DNA of 64,000 nt from Zanthoxylum bungeanum. Taxonomy: Eukaryota; Streptophyta; Magnoliopsida; Sapindales; Rutaceae. The stretch's first letter is position 1, and each line of letters starts with the position of its first letter. The stretch is taken from the NCBI GenBank assembly GCA_019454045.1, contig SKCR01018431.1, positions 248,001 to 312,000 on the forward strand, in the 5' to 3' direction. Position numbers and translations under genes: made by a program. The notes beneath the pieces were generated by a model that had not been told where the DNA came from, made no database searches, and saw only the letters and a program-made list of their open reading frames with translations. Of this stretch, positions 1 to 10,033 are shown one piece after another.

Positions 1-344
1 ACCAAGACATTCAAGGGCATATCACATTCGGCCAACATATAGAATTTAGGGTTTATGTTCAATTCAAAGTACAATCCAATTGACCTCAAATTAACATCAT
101 CCTACATGATTTTAACTCATCCAATGAATCAAAATCAAAAATTCCAAGGATTCAAAATCCATTAAACATTCGGCCAAGGCAATAAGTTTGGGGAAAATAA
201 TTCCAAATCATTTTTCATCAAATTAGTCCAACCAAAATGAATTTAAACATGTTATAAGCATACTCAAACAAGCAATTCATTCAATCATGCTCAAACAAGA
301 TTACCCAAATTTTAAGCCCTACAAATTTCATGCTTGCAACATAA

Positions 345-357
345 GCTCTTGATGTCA
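345..357 (-). other. Degenerate primer-binding site of Copia-1
   Basis: On the plus strand this reads gctcttgatgtca, against gctctgatacca in the intact relatives (the complement of TGGTATCAGAGC, which pairs with initiator-Met tRNA). It lies immediately inside the LTR end, as expected. Several changes suggest it no longer primes well. Confidence 0.6.
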
Positions 358-358
358 T

Positions 359-2375
359 TGTTGGTTTTCTATAAGGTCCCAAGATCAAACAAGACATGAA
401 ATTATGTGTGAACACATCAACGGAGGTAGCGGAATACTCACATTGATCGGTAGAGTCGATTTGGAGATGATTCAAGCCCAAAAACGCACTGCCTTGATCT
501 CACCACTGCAACAGTCCACTGTCCTACAAAACAGAAATTTGAGTGAAGAACGGAGCTCCGAGCTTCGTCCGATGGATCCCGACTCATGGGGAACCTCCCT
601 ACCACCTTCGCAAGACTCGTAGTGTGCTAGCACTTGATTTCTCACCATGAGAAACCACTCTTGCTTCCCTTTAGCTCACGCCCCAAACTGGTTCAAAACC
701 AGTGAAGAATGGCCACCATTGCCGTGAGAGAGGAAGAGAGAATTTGAGAGAGAAGAAGTTGTGTTATGTTAATTAAAATGATTTACCAAAAATCAATTTA
801 TATTTATGCCATAATTTATTAAATTAATAATAAATTTATGACACAAAACATGCAATGGCTTAGAGTGTCAAACACTCAATTTCCATGCAATAACATTGAG
901 TGCATTGTACACTATCTACATGCAATGCATTAGAATGACATGTGTCATGTGGGCCCCACACGTTTCCCAATGAAAGTGGGCCCACGTACACTCACGCGTT
1001 CGGGTTCGATATTTCCGAAATACCGAGCTTACGTCGCGACGTTAATTCAATCGAATTTAAATAAATAATTACGCCTGGCGAAATTATTATTTACGTCGCT
1101 AACGAATTAATTCTGAATTAACTCGTTTGCCCGAATTAAAATCTAATTTTAATTCCGCGTCGAAATCTAATTTCATTTAATATATCGAATATATTAATTC
1201 ATCGATTAATTCCAAATTAATCGTTCTCTCTTTTTAGACGATATTTTATCCCGGATAAAATATCTCCGTTATTAATCCTAGATTAATTTCTCTCTCTTCT
1301 ATTATAATCCCAGATTATTCAAAGTGCGAGTTGTGCGTCATCGGTGGATTATCGGGAAGCGACCCATGAGATCCCCGGATAATCTGGCAGTAAATACGGT
1401 CGTCGGAGTATCCGAATCACGTACATACCAAGTACTACGTTCTACCGATTTACGAGACAAGGTCGACTCCTAGCAAAGCACCAAGTCTTCCCAATTCTCC
1501 GACATATTCATCAAAGAATATCTAGATCTGTATCAAGCCTAGTATACAATTGTATTGTGGCATATCGGCCCAGTATCGGATAGTCACGTGCTAGGGCTGG
1601 GGCTGGATAAGTGTCTGCCCCGTCCGAAACACATATCGGATGTCTGGTAACTAGTCTCTATAATCGGATATTCATGACCTGGTCATAATATCACGATTGG
1701 ATGAGCATCACTAAAAGAACACTAATACCGTATCCTGCGTGACATCATCTCCATTATGACTGGAGTGACACTTCCGTCTTGACATCACATCCAATACACT
1801 ACGATTCCTGATAAACCCAGAAGAGGTGAACACAGAACCAGTTAAGATCCCCCCACCACCAAAACCAAAGTTTACCGATTGTCGTAAGTATTAGCGATGT
1901 AAGCCTCAGGTTAAGACTATACACACCTACCTTGATTTCGGCCTCCCATAGACACCTAGTCATAATACCAATGGGATTCCGAAGGGTCTATCCAGAGCGA
2001 AGCTGTTTCCCGTACCATCAGTGAAACACGACCTCCTATCGCACTTGCACAAGTATCCAATACTTATATATATGAGAACTATGCCGTTGTGCCCTCACAA
2101 AGCGCACAGTGCAATACTAGCCTATTCCGCATTATCGATGTCCAGTCTCGATAATACTACGGCTAGGGATATTTAATGATTAATCCTTCGTGGACTGATA
2201 CTGTCTCATATCATCTCAATCCAGGAACTAATCATATGGACCTCTCTTCATTTATATATCTAAGGTGATCTAATCACAAATGACGAGAGTGCAATTTCCT
2301 TGTTACATAGTTAATTTGCTACAACAACACAATGATCTGTGCAAATAGTGACGCTATGGGTCATTTTGTCCAACA
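359..2375 (-). repeat. Copia-1 5' LTR (2,017 bp)
   Basis: It is bounded by TGTTGG and CCAACA on the plus strand. It shares with the other copia LTRs the distal block (about 1320-2375: 'cccatgagatcc', 'tgtctgccccgt', 'gagcgaagctgtttcccgtacc', 'gtgacgctatgggtca') and the hairpin ladder. The promoter-proximal part (about 560-1000) is much less like the others, so this is a diverged subfamily. It lacks the 24-bp 'tttgacgcttga' repeat seen in the other copies. Confidence 0.85.
1005..1318. repeat. Hairpin ladder in Copia-1 LTR
   Basis: This is a chain of short inverted repeats with 3-nt spacers. Rungs include TTCGATATTT/AAATACCGAG around CCG (8 of 9 inner pairs), AATAATTACGC/GCGAAATTATT around CTG (10 of 11), GAATTAAAAT/ATTTTAATTC around CTA, CGATTAATT/AATTAATCG around CCA, GATATTTTATC/GATAAAATATC around CCG, and ATAATC/GATTAT around CCA. 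The first and last stems differ in sequence from those of the other copies but still pair. Confidence 0.75.
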
Positions 2376-4178
2376 ATATCGTCACTACTTGTACAGATCA
2401 TGGTGTTGTTGTACAAATTAACTATGTGACAAAGGAAATTGCTGCTTCTGTCATTTGTAATTAGATTACCAAAGATGTAATAATATTAGAAGGTCCATAT
2501 GATTAGTTCTGGATTGATAAGATAGAGACAGTATCAATCCACGAAGTTTTAATCATTAAAATCCATAGTCAGAGTATTATCGAGATTGGACATCGATAAT
2601 GCGTAAAAGACTAGTATTACATTTGTGCGCGTTGTGAGGGCATAACAGTATAGTTCTCATATATTTGGGTATATGATACTCATGCAAGTGTAATAGGAGG
2701 TTGTGTTTACCGATGGTACGGGAAAACAGCTTCGCTCTGGATAGACCCCTCGGAATTCCATTGTAGTATGACTATGTCTCTATGGAAGTCCGAATCAGGG
2801 TAGTTGTATTTGGTCTTAACCTGATACTTGCACCGCTAATACTTGCGACAATTATATTACTTTGGTTTTGGTCGTCAGGGCTTTAACAGGTTCTGTGTAC
2901 GCCTCTTCTGGGTATATTGAGAATCGTAGTGTATTTCGTGTGATGTCGAGATGGAAGTATCACTCCAGTCATAGTGGAGATGATGATAAGTAGGATACAA
3001 AACTTGTTCTCTTATATGCTGCAGCTATCGGGATATTATGACTAGGTCATGTTTATCCGATTATAGAGACTAGTTATCAGAGATCCGATATGTGCTTCGT
3101 ATGGGGCAGACACATTTCCAGCCCCATGCCTTGCACGTGACATCCGATGCTGGATTGAAATACGCAATACTACGTATACTACGCCTGATATAGATCAGTT
3201 ATTCCTGTAAGGATATTTCTGGAGAATTGGGAAGACATGGAGCTTTGCTAGAAGCCAACCTTGTCTTGTAAATCAGTAAAAACGTCGTACTAGGTACTTA
3301 CGTGTTCGGATAGTCCGACGACCAGATTTACTTCCAACATATCCGGGGATCTCATGGGTCGCTTCCCGAAGATTCACCGATGACGTATGACTCGTATTTT
3401 ATTAATATGGGATTAATTAATGAGAGAGATAAAATTAATCTGGGATTAATTACGGATATATTTTATCTGGGATAAAATATTATTTAAAAATAGAGAATAC
3501 GATTAATTTGGAATTAATCGATAAAATAATATATTCGATATATTATACGAAATTTGATTTCGACGCGGAATTAAAATTAGATTTTAATTCGGGCGAACGA
3601 GTTAATTTAGAATTAATTCGTTAGCGACGTGAATAGTGATTTTGCTAGGCATAATTATTTAATTACGTCGCAACGGAAAATTCGTTAATTTGGAATTAGC
3701 GAACCCGAGCCCGGGAGTGTTTGCAGGCGCACTCACATTGCGAATTAAAGTGCGGCCCACAAGTCACATCAAGCGTCAAATCACTTGTCATTTTGGAAAT
3801 CAACTTTAACCTAACACATCTAACTCTCTCATTCCTCTCCCTCTTTGCTCACGGCCTAGGGCTTTTTCTTCTCCCTTTTCTATCAAAAAATCGAGAATGA
3901 AGAAGAAGTGCAAGGGTGATTTTTGTGGCAAAAATTACCAAGTGCTAGCACACATTAGCAGTCTTGCGATGGTGATAGGAAACCGCACTTGTGAGCTTGG
4001 AATCACAACACAAAAGCTTGGAGCTTGGAGGACCAAGATGGCCGAATTTGAGGAGGACAAAACCAGACAATGTTGAGAGTTCAATGAGCTTCAAAGGGCA
4101 TAAAAAGTTTTCATTGTTCCTCACATCGCTCAACCAATCATTGTAAGTATTCCGCAACTTCTTTGATGTATTCACATG
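2376..4178 (+). repeat. Copia-2 5' LTR (missing its first ~20 bp and its 3' end)
   Basis: From ATATCGTCAC onward this is the inverted counterpart of the Copia-1 LTR. Shared blocks include 'cagatcatggtgttgttgta', 'gggaaaacagcttcgctctgg', 'tcatgggtcgcttcccgaag', the hairpin ladder and 'cgctcaacc'. Similarity to LTR ends with 'ttcacatg' at 4178. The normal tail ending in CCAACA and the primer-binding site are absent, and leader sequence follows directly. Confidence 0.8.
3400..3703. repeat. Hairpin ladder in Copia-2 5' LTR
   Basis: Same chain as in the other LTRs, read in the element's sense, so spacers appear as TGG, TAG or similar. Examples are GAATTAAAAT/ATTTTAATTC around TAG and TTCGTTAATT/AATTAGCGAA around TGG (one mismatch). 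Confidence 0.7.
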
Positions 4179-6815
4179 AAACTTGAACTTATGGTTAAAA
4201 TTGGGTAAATTGAATTTGAGTATGATTTGATAAAATTCTTTGATTGAGTATGCTTGAATGATGTTTAATTGAAGTTGGATATGATTAATTTCATGAAAAT
4301 TTGATTGGATCAATTGTTTCCCAAAACGTAGGCTTGGCCGAATTGGATGTTGCCCTAATGTCTTGGTATTTTTTGTTTCTTTGATCATTGGATGACTTGA
4401 AACAATTGGGAAATGTTTATTTGAAATTAATTGGATTGAATTTTGAATTGGACATCAAAACCCCATGATTGCCAAGACATTTTAGCATGGAAAATGAGTT
4501 GATTTTTTTATTAAAATGTGTTGGACATGTTTTGATGTTAATGAGCATAATTAATTGTACAAATTTGTGTTTTGGAAATGTTAATTTGGTAATTAATTAT
4601 GGCATACACTTTAGGTTAATTAAGTTATGAAATTTGGAATTTGGTAATTTAATTAATTGGGCCTATTTTGGAAATTAGTCTTGAAAAGTTGTAATTGGGC
4701 TTAATGGGCTTGTTTGTACCAAGTTAGGTTTAGGCTAAGTTGGTTGGATCCAATTGGGCCCAAAACCATAGCCATAAAGTCCAATTATGACGTAATGGAC
4801 CTTTAATAATAATTGGGCCTAATGGGCCTAAATTGGTTTCTTGGCAAATAAGAGTGATTCCTTAAATGGGCTTTGGTATTTGGGTTTAACCCATATTGAC
4901 CAAAAGTCCATGCCTTAAGAAATTAATTGAAAGCCCATTGGACTTTAAATTAAATTGACATTGGATGTCAATCGGGCTTTGAGACCCGTAACGGTTAGAT
5001 TTAGAATCTGAGTCGTAAAGGTTCGTTAGTAAAAGTGTAATATTTAATTTGGAATTAAATAATGAATTAGTATTAAATGCAATTAAATTGGATTTAATTT
5101 TGTAGTTTAATTTAATTCAAGAATTCATACTTTTAGTACTTATTCGCAAAAAGAGTTTGACTCGAGCAAAATCAAATCGTTGTTTGAACATTGGATGGTC
5201 ATTAATATTCAGATTAATTAATTGGATTAGATTGATTGATAACATGCTTGTGTGAATACATGGTTGCGATGCATGAATAATGTATATCGGATGGATATTA
5301 GATGGGTGGGGAAATTTTGGAAATTGTTGTAATAAATTTAGAATTTATTAATTGGACATGCGTGTCCAGCCTATTACCTCCTTACTCTTTGTATTTCTCT
5401 TCTCACCTATTCCCCTCAATGTAAATGAGGTTTCTTTAGAAGTGTTATGTAATTGGGTAGAAGTAATACTTGTGCTAGCGGGAGAGAGGAAATGGAGAGA
5501 TTTGTTCTAGGAACAATGTGTTAAGTATCCATCCGCATCATTATTATATTTATTTATATGCGCCTTATTATGTGTTTAGAATGCATGTTTAAGGGTGTAT
5601 GATGATGAGACCATAACAAAGATAATTAATTGGTTGCCAATTGCACGCGAAAAACCCTCAACATCAGATTAAGCGTTTTTCCTTCCATTGAGTGATTCTT
5701 ACTCAAGATCCAAGACTGGCATTGGTTTGTTGGCCAAAGTCAAGGCCTTTGTCCATCGAGGATGTGTTTGAATCACGAAGGCTTTGTTCCATATTGGTGT
5801 CTTGTCCAAGTTTTGATTTGTTGGCCAAAGTCAAGATCACTTCTTGTCCATCGACATTGATTACGAAGCTTTCCAAGGTCAATGCGTTCCGCTTAACTAG
5901 GATCACTAAGTTTGTTGTGCCGAAGCCAAGGCTTAGTTGATTCAGAGGAAAAAGATTAGGGAATATATTGGATATATTGGCATATATAAGATATATGTTT
6001 CGGACTTGAATGTCCACCTACTGGATCTAGGAATTGGATGGGATCCAATTGATCTTAGATATCTACCTAGTTAATTATCATACAATTTGTTGGCCAAACT
6101 CAAGATTGTGTGTTATTTAACGGGATCCTAGCCCACTAGGAAACAAGGTTTCCCGAGTACTCCAGAGAGGGTTAGAGGCTCGCCAAAAAATAGTGGGAGG
6201 CAAGTATTAAATTTGCAAAATATTTGTTTAGTAACTTGCCATACGCGCTCTTTCAAATATTTCGTCAAATAAATTATTTATTAGTTGGACTAATATTTAA
6301 TGTTGTTTTAATTAAGCAGTTGGACTGTATTCAAACTATTTCAATTAATAGTTGATTTTATAATTGGATTATAGTAATCAATATAATTGAATTTAATCTA
6401 TTAAATTATAGTTGATTATATAGTTGGACTATAGTAATCATTATAATAAATAGTACCTAAAATCGTTGATTAAATAGTTGGACTATTAGAATCAAGAAAA
6501 TTGAAAGATTAGTGTTTAAAACATAATCCTGGGTGAAAAATGTTTTTTAAACGACTTTAATTTTCAAATTGGGAATAAAACTTCAGGATAGTCCTGAAAA
6601 CTGAAAAGTTAATCTATTTGATAGAATGACATCTCTAGCCTAAGCCCGGAGTTAAGCAAATAGTAGAGCATGATCTTTGGAATATTCATGTGATGATAAC
6701 TTTAGTGCTTAATCCATTATGCTTGCCGCATAGACTCCTTAATTTCTTAGTCAGAACTAAGGATTAGATCCTTATAGTATGATAATGAAATTGAAGGATC
6801 TTCATAGATATATCC
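4179..6815 (+). other. Copia-2 leader region (no recognised gag start)
   Basis: This is a long AT-rich leader between the LTR and the first recognisable coding remnant. It has counterparts in the same position in Copia-3, -4 and -5. It includes a stretch rich in 'gggcct/gggccca' words (about 4640-4980), the overlapping open frames at 5692-6017, three copies of a TTGGCCAA motif (about 5728, 5820, 6087), and a stretch with repeated 'gttggact' words (6280-6500). I see no gag capsid domain. The N-terminal part of gag is missing or too decayed to recognise. Confidence 0.6.
5692..6017. other. Overlapping open frames in the copia leader, retained in four elements
   Basis: An 82-codon plus frame (5692-5940) overlaps a 104-codon minus frame (5703-6017), which is antisense to the element. 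The antisense frame is open in Copia-2, -3, -4 and -5 (18262-18582, 34595-34888 and 51511-51774), with shared words such as ESFVINV, VLTLANK and DKGLDFGQ. The sense frame is open in Copia-2, -3 and -4 and ends at the same stop after KPRLS or KPMLS. I recognise no domain. It may be a non-coding block that happens to lack stops. Confidence 0.4.
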
Positions 6816-7205
6816 TTAGATCTTAGAAGAACAAATTGCAATAGTAAACTCTTGGAGAGTTAATGGATATACTATAGGAGACAAAGCCAGAGTTTGCAAT
6901 AAGGCAAGAAGCGCAAAGCGCATCTTATTTCGACATTCTAGAAGGCCAAGGCTTGGCCAAAGGCTTCTGGGTTGTGGAAAAAAGGGCAAAGACAAAGTCA
7001 TTATAATCTTCTGGGAAGACATAAGACATATCCCAAGATGTCGACCTAAATTCTGGCAAACGGGGACACGGAAGCGTGACTGCCGTATTGACAAGGCATA
7101 CATGAAGGAATTGAAGAGGGGCAAGGCTCCGGATTCAAATATGTTTGTTATAAACATGTTCACTACTAGTATTAAAATTGGATTTTAGATACTGGATGTG
7201 GTAAA
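6816..7205 (+). pseudogene. Copia-2 gag C-terminus and protease start, decayed
   Basis: The plus-strand translation gives a basic KGKDK stretch, then ELKRGKAPDSNMFVIN and a stop-interrupted version of the aspartic protease LDTGCG motif ('ttagatactggatgtgg' at about 7184). This is the usual nucleocapsid-to-protease transition of plant copia polyproteins, in which Gag packages the RNA and the protease cleaves the polyprotein. The CCHC zinc knuckle is not intact. Stops and frame changes rule out function. An antisense frame over this stretch (6816-7163 minus) is a shadow. Confidence 0.65.
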
Positions 7206-8500
7206 TAAAAATATGTACTGATGTGCAGAATCTGCTGACAAGCAGGATACTGACTTCAGTTGAGATTGATCTGCGAATTGGAAACGGGACGAGAGTCACT
7301 GTTTTGACCGTGGAGACCTAAGTTTAGGAACTACCCTTTGGGTGTGTACTTAAATTAGGAAACTGTTAAAATGTAACTAGTTTGACTAGAAACATTATCT
7401 ATATATCAGGGTTTAACCCGTTGCGGGTATACCTTTATATTCTAGAACACTAAAGTGTTTCATTATATAAAGATGATATTGAGATAACCACATTAGATGT
7501 GAATAACAGTATTTATATTTTGACTCTAAATGAATCTCATACGTATAACATGACAAACAAATAGCTCAAACTGATTTAAATCAGTTGAGACTTATATGTG
7601 GCATTATTGTCTAGGACACAATTAAACAAGAATCGTATATCCACACTTTCGAAGAGTGGGTACTAGGAAAAATTTGATTCTAATCAAATAAAGTCTACGA
7701 ATCTAGTTTATTAAGCAAAGTGTCTATAACACATTTACTTGGTAAAAGTGTAAGAGCCACCGATCTGTTAGCCCTCGTTCATAATGACGTAAGTGGGCCC
7801 ATATCTAACTAGGCTAGATGTGGATATGAATATTTCTTGACCTTTACGAATGTGGCATCTAGTTATGGTTATGTGTTTCTTTTGAAACACAAATCAGAAA
7901 CTTTTAAAGTTTCGAGACGAAATAGACAAACAAATCGGCTAAAGTATTAAACCATCACTGTTAGACCATGATGAAAATAATTAAGCAATAAGTTTGTCAT
8001 ATACTTGAAAGAGTATAGTATTCTTTCAATGAGGACTCCTCTCGGAACACGTCAGTTTGACGGTGTGTCTGAACGGAGAAACTGAATTTTGTTGGACATG
8101 ATAAGGTTAATCATGAGTCGCTCTGAGCTACCATTTCCTTCAACGGATACGTATAAACAGTGCAAAACTTATTTTGAATAAGGTTCCATAAAATCTGTTA
8201 GAAAGAATTTATATTTGATATAAACAGGAAAGAAACTAGGTTTTCTCATTCCTGAAGATTTGGGAATGCTAGGCATATGTTTGGATGATACCATACTAGA
8301 ACCCAAATCAGATAAGTGCCTAATTGTGGGTTATCCTAGGGAAACCTAAGTATAGTACTTATACAACTCACAAGAGAACAATGTAATTGTAGCTCACCAT
8401 GTGGTTTTCCTAAGAGGAATACTTATATGCAATGGTAAGTGGGAGGATAGTAAAACTCGATGAAAATCAGAGTAATACTATTCCAAGTACTGAATCCTAT
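7206..8500 (+). pseudogene. Copia-2 integrase region, decayed
   Basis: The integrase would insert the cDNA copy. Recognisable pieces in order are the pre-integrase WHYCLGHN...TRI (about 7600-7640), ATDLLALVHNDVSGP (about 7757-7800), GYEYFLTFT and SYGYVFLLKHKSETFK (to about 7915), GVSERRN near 8065, and the C-terminal LEPKSDKC..VGYP and NNVIVAHHVVFLRG (about 8290-8420). The first catalytic Asp is present (HND in place of the usual HTD). The position of the second, usually FTDDYS, reads FTNVAS, so it appears lost. Stops and frameshifts occur throughout. Confidence 0.75.
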
Positions 8501-8530
8501 TGGAGCACAAATAGTTTATAAGGGATGAAA

Positions 8531-9640
8531 CTATACCAATAATCTTCGAATAGACAAGAACCACGTAAGTCGGAGAGAGTCAGAAAATAACCTTGGGTAT
8601 GGGTTTCTGATATCACCTCGTAAAGATGGCAATCTTATTGAGGAATACGAACTGACTACGTATGAGGAAGTGATACAAGGTTTCGACTCCCTTTTATGGA
8701 AAAGTGCCATGAAGTCCGAAATGGATTCCATGTATATCAACTAAGTTTGGATACTAGTTGATGTACCGAAAGACATTGTGCCTATTGGTACTATAAGTCT
8801 TCAAGGAAGACATACATGGAAGACAACATACCAACGTATTAAGCTAGGCTTGTAGCGAAAGGTATCGTTATCAACATTATGACGATTACGACGAAACCTT
8901 TTACTCGTTGCCACAGTTAAATCCATTTGGATAATGCTTGCTGATGTTGCATGTTTCATTCATGAAATATGGAAGCTGAATGCCAAAACCGCTTTCCTTA
9001 ACAGAAACCTTTCGGAGGATGTTTAAAACATCCTGATGGTTTTTTCGTACCAAAACTAGCAAACAAGGTTTATAGGTTATTCGATCCATGTATGGATTGA
9101 AGCAATCATTGCGTTCTTGGAATTATCATTTTGATGTAATCATAATGGTGTATAATTTAATTCAAAATGAAAATGATTCTTGTGTATATAAAGAGGTTAG
9201 TGGGAGCGCACTGACAGTGATGTCCTATGTAATAATGACATATCATATCTTGGAAATGATATTCCCATAGAACAATTGGTGAAAGATTGGCTTTTATGAA
9301 AAATTCTCCGTAGAATTCTTTGGAGAGACAACCTTTATTCTAGGAATAAAGATCTACTGGGATAGATTTAAAGTTGTTAATACTCTCCGAGAACTTGTAC
9401 ATTAATAAATGTACGTGACTTGGTGTCTCATACGTTTTGAGCATAAGGAGTCAAAATCGGGCCAATCCAAGTGATAGTCACTGGATTGAAGGTTAGAACA
9501 TCCTTTAGTATCTTAGAGAACTAAGGATGTTGTCTTATAATATGGAGATGGAGAACTTGAAGTGACTGGGATCACTGTTGCAAGTTTCCTAAACCGATAA
9601 AACGACTATAAGTCGTAACAACGATGCTATAAAGTTTGAA
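8531..9640 (+). pseudogene. Copia-2 reverse transcriptase, decayed
   Basis: This is the copia-type reverse transcriptase (RVT_2 family), which would copy element RNA into cDNA. Visible in frame fragments are YGFLISPRKDGNLIEEYELTTYEE (about 8600-8665), AMKSEMDSMY, VWILVDVP, DYDETF (about 8885), HPDGFFVPKLANKVYRLFDP, MYGLKQSLRSWN (9088), and SCVYKEVSGSA. The YVDD catalytic site at about 9220-9250 is broken: it reads TATGTAATAATGACAT, so a frame change removes the second Asp. LGIKIYWDRFK follows at about 9340. Confidence 0.8.
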
Positions 9641-10020
9641 TAACGGAACAGTGAGCTGGAAATCTTCCAAGCAAGATACTGTTACCAAAAAAACAACAAA
9701 ATCGGGTTATTGCTGCAGCTGAGGAAGCAATAGAAGCCTTCTGGATTAATAATTATCTAATTAGATTAGATATAGTTCTGTTAGCAGCTGAGCTGGGCTA
9801 CAACACAGGCTACAGAATTAATGGTCTCATCAATGATCCAGATAAATACTTCGACTATTCATCTGATTCGTTCGGATCATACATCGTGGTGATGTGATGA
9901 TCGAATAAATCGGATCAGATGATAATCATGCAAATCCGCTGACGAAAGCCTTTCCTCAGTAGAAGTTTGAGCGAACCATACATGGTTCGGGTGTAAGACA
10001 CTTGAGTGACTGGCTATAGG
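9641..10020 (+). pseudogene. Copia-2 RNase H, decayed
   Basis: This is the copia RNase H tail, which would degrade RNA in the RNA:DNA hybrid. 'gcaagatactgttacc' matches the region that encodes SSKQDT in relatives. It is followed by AAAEEAIEAFWI (about 9713-9750) and, near the end, SDDNHANPLTKAF (about 9915-9955), the usual C-terminal signature. A stop follows almost at once, and GSGVRHLSDWL lies just before the polypurine tract. Stops interrupt the frame. Confidence 0.75.
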
Positions 10021-10022
10021 CC

Positions 10023-10033
10023 AAGTGGGATTT
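10023..10033 (+). other. Polypurine tract of Copia-2
   Basis: AAGTGGGATTT lies directly before the TGTTGG start of the 3' LTR. This is the expected primer site for plus-strand DNA synthesis. Copia-5 has the equivalent AAGTGGGAGAT on its own strand. Confidence 0.7.

Larger units (their letters stand above)
1..2375 (-). mobile_element. Copia-1, partial Ty1/copia LTR retrotransposon (5' LTR and start of leader)
   Basis: This is the 5' end of a minus-strand copia element. Its interior leader (1-358) runs off the left edge and matches by eye the leader of Copia-5 next to its primer-binding site (about 53090-53452). The LTR begins, in the element's sense, at 2375 with TGTTGGACAA and ends at 359 in CCAACA. 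No coding domain lies inside the window. The five bases to its right, ATATC (2376-2380), are probably its target-site duplication: related LTRs such as the Copia-4 5' LTR read CATATCGTCAC at this spot, so Copia-1 seems to have landed about 20 bp inside the Copia-2 5' LTR. The matching left copy would lie outside the window. Confidence 0.8.

Noticed and set aside
2376..2400. Copia-2 5' LTR simply truncated at its start
   Set aside because: The ATATC bases match the expected LTR sequence (as in Copia-4), so interruption by Copia-1 explains the missing 20 or so bases without a deletion.
9088..9270. Functional reverse transcriptase from the YGLKQ-containing frame
   Set aside because: The frame is only 60 codons, the YVDD site is broken, and stops lie on both sides.
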